Positions 4,352 through 7,151 of a stretch of 7,151 bases of DNA are shown in pieces. The stretch covers positions 1 to 7,151 of the forward strand of contig DAOTTO010000601.1 of the NCBI GenBank assembly GCA_034437895.1, written 5' to 3'. Under the pieces are notes generated by a model, which saw nothing but the letters and a program-made list of their open reading frames with translations, was not told the DNA's origin and searched no databases. Origin of the DNA: JANRLJ01 sp034437895. Lineage in GTDB: Bacteria > Chloroflexota > Anaerolineae > Aggregatilineales > Phototrophicaceae. Positions within the stretch are counted from its first letter, which is position 1. Every line of letters begins with the position of its first letter. The position numbers and the translations under genes are program-made.

Positions 4352-6520
4352 TCACGAAATATTCCTTCTGAAGACAGGGATACGATCAAGTGGAACATTA
4401 ACCTCAACAAATCCGCCATTTTGAAACCGCTCACCTGTCCAGAAATCAATCCATTCACCGGACGGCAGAAAACAGACCGCTTGCGAAACACCCGCTTCTA
4501 TTACCGGGCAAACAAGCAAATCACGCCCAAAGTAGTATTGATAAGGGGAAGCCTGGCTGTGCCACAGTTGCAATGGGCGCATCATTGGCTCACCGCTGGA
4601 TGCGCTGTGCTGGGCTTCTTGCCAGATGTAGGGGATTAAGCGTTCCCGTACAGCCATTAATTGTTTGAAGATGGGTATTACGCGCTCATCGCCTGTTAGT
4701 GCTTGAATATTCCAAGGTGTGCGATCTCGGCTGGGGTCGCGCTGCGGATTGTATTCTGAATGGTACTGCATCACTGGACAAAATACTGCCATCGCCGCCG
4801 CACGTAGATATAATTCGGCTGTGGGAATCGTGCCGCTAAAGCCAGCAAAATCCCATCCCCAAAATGAAATACCCGATACAGCCGCGTTCAGTCCTGCCAA
4901 AATCGAATGTTGGAACGCCTCCCAAGTGGAATTTTCGTCGCCAGCCCAATGGAGCGGTGAACGCTGGGAACCCGTATATCCGGCTCGGCTGAAGGTGATG
5001 CCGTCTCGTTTTGCTTTGGCGAAATCGTAATAGGCTGCGGTATAGTGCTGAGGATATTCATTCCATAATTCATCGCCGCGCCGTCCATCAGCAAAGCGCG
5101 TTTCTGCGCCCCATAGATGCTCACCACCATCGGTCTTAAAGCCATCAATACCTATCTCATCCAATAAGTAAGCACGTTTATTCAGCCACCAATCGCGCTC
5201 TACTGGGTTTGTCACATCCCAAATGTAGCCATTACGAAACCAGAACGGGCGTACTTTATGCAAACTGCCATCAGCTTCGCGCACACCAAAGCCTGAATTT
5301 TCAAAGTATTCATGGTCGGCTTGATGTTGAGCGTGAGGTTGCTCTAATACCTTTAGTATGGGAATCTGCCAGAGTAGGAGTTTTATTCCCTGTGTATGCA
5401 GACGATCCACCATGCTTTTTGGATCAGGCCATTTGCCGCCTGATGGAAAGTTGAAATCGGCGTAGGAAGGGGCTTCTGAGCCGGGACGCGGTGTATATTC
5501 GGCATCATTCCAGATATAGAACGTGGTTTCATCGCTCCACGCTTCGATCACAACAACCGCAGGCTGAATACCATAATCGAGGGAAGTCTGCACCTCTTTT
5601 TCAACACGCGCCTGCGAGTTCCATTCGTTGCTACTCATCCATAAACCGAAAGCCCATTCTGGTGGCAGCGCGGCGGGACCAGTCATCTGCGTGAACTGCG
5701 CGATAATGTCGAGCAGGTCACTGCCTGTGAAGCCATGCAGCGATAAGGTCTCATCGCCCCCTAAATCTGCTTCGAGCGTCCAAGAGTCGGATGCTGTAGC
5801 AGCGAGGTCAAACTGCATCCATCGACTGCTCTCGATGTAGAGACCATAACCTGCTGAAGAGAGTAAAAATGGGATAGGCATATAGGTGCGCTGTCCATGA
5901 TTTTTGTACTGCTCGTAAACCCGCACATCAATGATGTTGCCGCGTTGATTAAGGGCATTAAAGCGCTCACCCAGACCGAAAAAGCGTTCATCCGGCTTAC
6001 ACGGGAAGGTTAAGCGGACTCGGCGTTTATGTATGCCATCAGTAAGCCATTCAACTTTTTGAATGGTCGGCGCGTTGGCAGATGTCGCCGTGTGCAAATT
6101 AAGTTTGATTGCTGGCATTATAGCCTCATCCGTTTGCCATACTTCCCCGTGCAGCACGAAACTTTCTGTCGTCACCCCTTCGGCTTCGAGCCAATAGGTC
6201 AGTGTTTGCCCGTAAGGCGGCGCGGTAAGCTGCACCTGCCAGACATCCTGCTCAACACGGATCAGCCGTTCCAAAAATTCCGCGCCAACGCCTTCTTCCT
6301 GTTTTTGCTGCCAATCAATTTGCTGTTCGGCAGGGATGATACTTTCTGGCTGCTCGCCTAGAACATAATGAAGGGCTACTTTGCTGGCAGCACCCGCAGG
6401 CCGTGTGACAATCCCGATGATAAAACGCTCATCTGCCAATGGCTGACGCGGGAAACGCTCTTCTGGGAGCTGCTCATAGGGATGTTCTTGACCATGAGGT
6501 TTGTGGATAATCTCAAACAT
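4352..6520 (-). CDS. Glycoside hydrolase family 31 alpha-glycosidase, cytoplasmic
   Basis: This complete 722-residue enzyme should remove alpha-linked sugars from oligosaccharides by the retaining mechanism. The N-terminal beta-sandwich (about 1-270) contains ERFFGLGERFNALNQRG and RTYMPIPFLLSS, typical of GH31. The catalytic barrel runs from about 285 to 610: EWAFGLWMSS on the first strand, IDGFKTDGGE with nucleophile D464, and WAGDENSTWEAF with acid/base D528. The 64-residue gap is close to the 66-67 seen in YicI and YihQ. WGWDFAGFSG forms a sugar-binding loop. The C-terminal beta domains follow (LLVCPVIEAGV, then PSGEWIDFWTG). No signal peptide or membrane segment is present, so the substrate is probably imported oligosaccharide or internal glucan. 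The start ATG has AAGGG 9 nt upstream, overlapping the end of the GH15 gene, and the gap to that gene is 16 nt: one operon. Motifs do not settle the specificity (alpha-glucoside, alpha-xyloside, alpha-galactoside or sulfoquinovoside). Confidence 0.93.
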   Translation of the reverse strand: MFEIIHKPHGQEHPYEQLPEERFPRQPLADERFIIGIVTRPAGAASKVALHYVLGEQPESIIPAEQQIDWQQKQEEGVGAEFLERLIRVEQDVWQVQLTAPPYGQTLTYWLEAEGVTTESFVLHGEVWQTDEAIMPAIKLNLHTATSANAPTIQKVEWLTDGIHKRRVRLTFPCKPDERFFGLGERFNALNQRGNIIDVRVYEQYKNHGQRTYMPIPFLLSSAGYGLYIESSRWMQFDLAATASDSWTLEADLGGDETLSLHGFTGSDLLDIIAQFTQMTGPAALPPEWAFGLWMSSNEWNSQARVEKEVQTSLDYGIQPAVVVIEAWSDETTFYIWNDAEYTPRPGSEAPSYADFNFPSGGKWPDPKSMVDRLHTQGIKLLLWQIPILKVLEQPHAQHQADHEYFENSGFGVREADGSLHKVRPFWFRNGYIWDVTNPVERDWWLNKRAYLLDEIGIDGFKTDGGEHLWGAETRFADGRRGDELWNEYPQHYTAAYYDFAKAKRDGITFSRAGYTGSQRSPLHWAGDENSTWEAFQHSILAGLNAAVSGISFWGWDFAGFSGTIPTAELYLRAAAMAVFCPVMQYHSEYNPQRDPSRDRTPWNIQALTGDERVIPIFKQLMAVRERLIPYIWQEAQHSASSGEPMMRPLQLWHSQASPYQYYFGRDLLVCPVIEAGVSQAVCFLPSGEWIDFWTGERFQNGGFVEVNVPLDRIPVFRRNIS

Positions 6521-6536
6521 TGTGAACGACCCTTCA

Positions 6537-7151
6537 TCAGCGATTTTGCGAAAGCGACGACTTTAGCAGGAGATACATCCCGTGTGACCACAAAAGCGGG
6601 GTTGCCGGCTCTCCCCAGCGTGTCACCCACTCTTTATAATAGTCCCCGGCTAACAAATGCCCGGAAACCTGTTCCGGCATTTCACCGGATAGTGCCGCTT
6701 GTGACTCGACCCAGTCGATTAGGCTGCCTGCTTCTTGATGGCGACCTAGTTCAATATAAGCCCATGCCAGCCATAAGGTCAGCAGTAGCCATTCGCCACC
6801 ACCATAATATGTATCAGCGCGATAGCGGTACACTCCGCCGCCGGGGCGATAAATATCGCGCTCGATTTTTTCTAACGTTGCCAAAAACCGTTGATCGTTT
6901 ACATCCACTAATTTGTAAGGGAGCGCTATCCATAAAAGGCTGGCATCCACCGCATCATTGCCCAAATATTTCATAAAATGACCGTCCGACGCAACAGCCT
7001 TCGTCAATACGAAATCGCGTATCGCTTCTGGCAGTCCGGCGGGAATGAGTTCCGATTCTAGGGATTGCACCGCGCACAAGCCGCCATAAAGCGCAGCAAG
7101 TGTTGCGGTATGGATATGATGACGATGTTCTTCCCAGCAGTCGTAATTGGG
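6537..7151 (-). CDS. GH15 glucoamylase-like glycosidase, C-terminal part (5' truncated)
   Basis: The frame is open to the window edge and 204 codons of the (alpha/alpha)6-barrel end are visible; the start is outside. PNYDCWEEHRHHIHT at the very beginning is the GH15 segment carrying the general acid (the first Glu after Trp, codon 7, 7131-7133). GEMPEQVSG carries the general base Glu at codon 160 (6672-6674), and LLWSHGMYLLL is the family's final WSHA-like helix. The protein should release glucose from ends of alpha-glucans by inversion. The TTG at 7077-7079 is not a start, because the conserved WEE motif is upstream of it. The two catalytic Glu are 153 residues apart, shorter than the roughly 200-220 I know from characterised bacterial and fungal glucoamylases, so this is a compact member. 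The gene precedes GH31 by 16 nt; the pair would split alpha-glucan fragments in the cytoplasm. Confidence 0.85.
   Translation of the reverse strand, partial: PNYDCWEEHRHHIHTATLAALYGGLCAVQSLESELIPAGLPEAIRDFVLTKAVASDGHFMKYLGNDAVDASLLWIALPYKLVDVNDQRFLATLEKIERDIYRPGGGVYRYRADTYYGGGEWLLLTLWLAWAYIELGRHQEAGSLIDWVESQAALSGEMPEQVSGHLLAGDYYKEWVTRWGEPATPLLWSHGMYLLLKSSLSQNR

Noticed and set aside
6368..6976. 202-codon open frame on the + strand
   Set aside because: Antisense to the GH15 and GH31 genes, both of which carry catalytic motifs; the translation has no family features.
7077..7079. TTG as the start of a 180-aa protein
   Set aside because: The conserved GH15 WEE segment lies upstream in the same open frame, so the gene continues past the window edge.

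Overview
The window joins two unlike regions across a tRNA gene. The left part (about 1-4066, everything on the + strand) looks like one end of an integrated mobile element. It holds the C-terminal part of a DUF3987-like P-loop helicase/ATPase, a small DnaG-type primase (CHC2 zinc finger plus Toprim), an unrecognised 57-aa protein, and a large serine recombinase. The right part (about 4067-7151, everything on the - strand) looks like host chromosome. It holds tRNA-Glu(UUC) with its own promoter and terminator, then the end of a sugar operon: a GH15 glucoamylase-like gene cut by the window edge, followed 16 nt later by a complete GH31 alpha-glycosidase.

In the element, the primase begins 61 nt after the helicase stop. 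The small gene overlaps the primase stop by 11 nt, and the recombinase follows 43 nt after the small gene. Helicase and primase would carry out the element's replication or mobilisation, and the recombinase its insertion and excision. The recombinase is adjacent to the 3' end of tRNA-Glu and points towards it, as expected for an integrase gene at an element-host boundary. The other end of the element lies left of the window, so the attachment-site pair cannot be compared here.

The most unusual point is the 3' end of the recombinase. A one-base frameshift near 3889-3896 removes the family's normal C-terminus from the main frame. Read in the restored frame, that C-terminus has no stop codon of its own and runs antisense through the terminator and the whole tRNA-Glu gene to a stop at 4194-4196. 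This suggests that the crossover lies in the 3' end of the integrase gene, or just beyond it, and that integration changed its last codons. The 57-aa gene is also notable: it has a very good ribosome binding site, and an out-of-register 11-bp tandem duplication is what keeps its reading frame open past codon 38.

The organism is a bacterium: Shine-Dalgarno sites, sigma70-like tRNA promoter, intrinsic terminator, no encoded CCA on the tRNA. The combination of a DUF3987/CHC2 primase module, a large serine recombinase beside a tRNA and cytoplasmic GH15-GH31 genes would fit Chloroflexota (Anaerolineae-like), but that is an impression from protein style and not a demonstrated placement. Hand counts of 60-nt samples gave 36 G+C at 241-300, 27 at 5281-5340 and 34 at 5701-5760, so base composition does not clearly separate the two regions.
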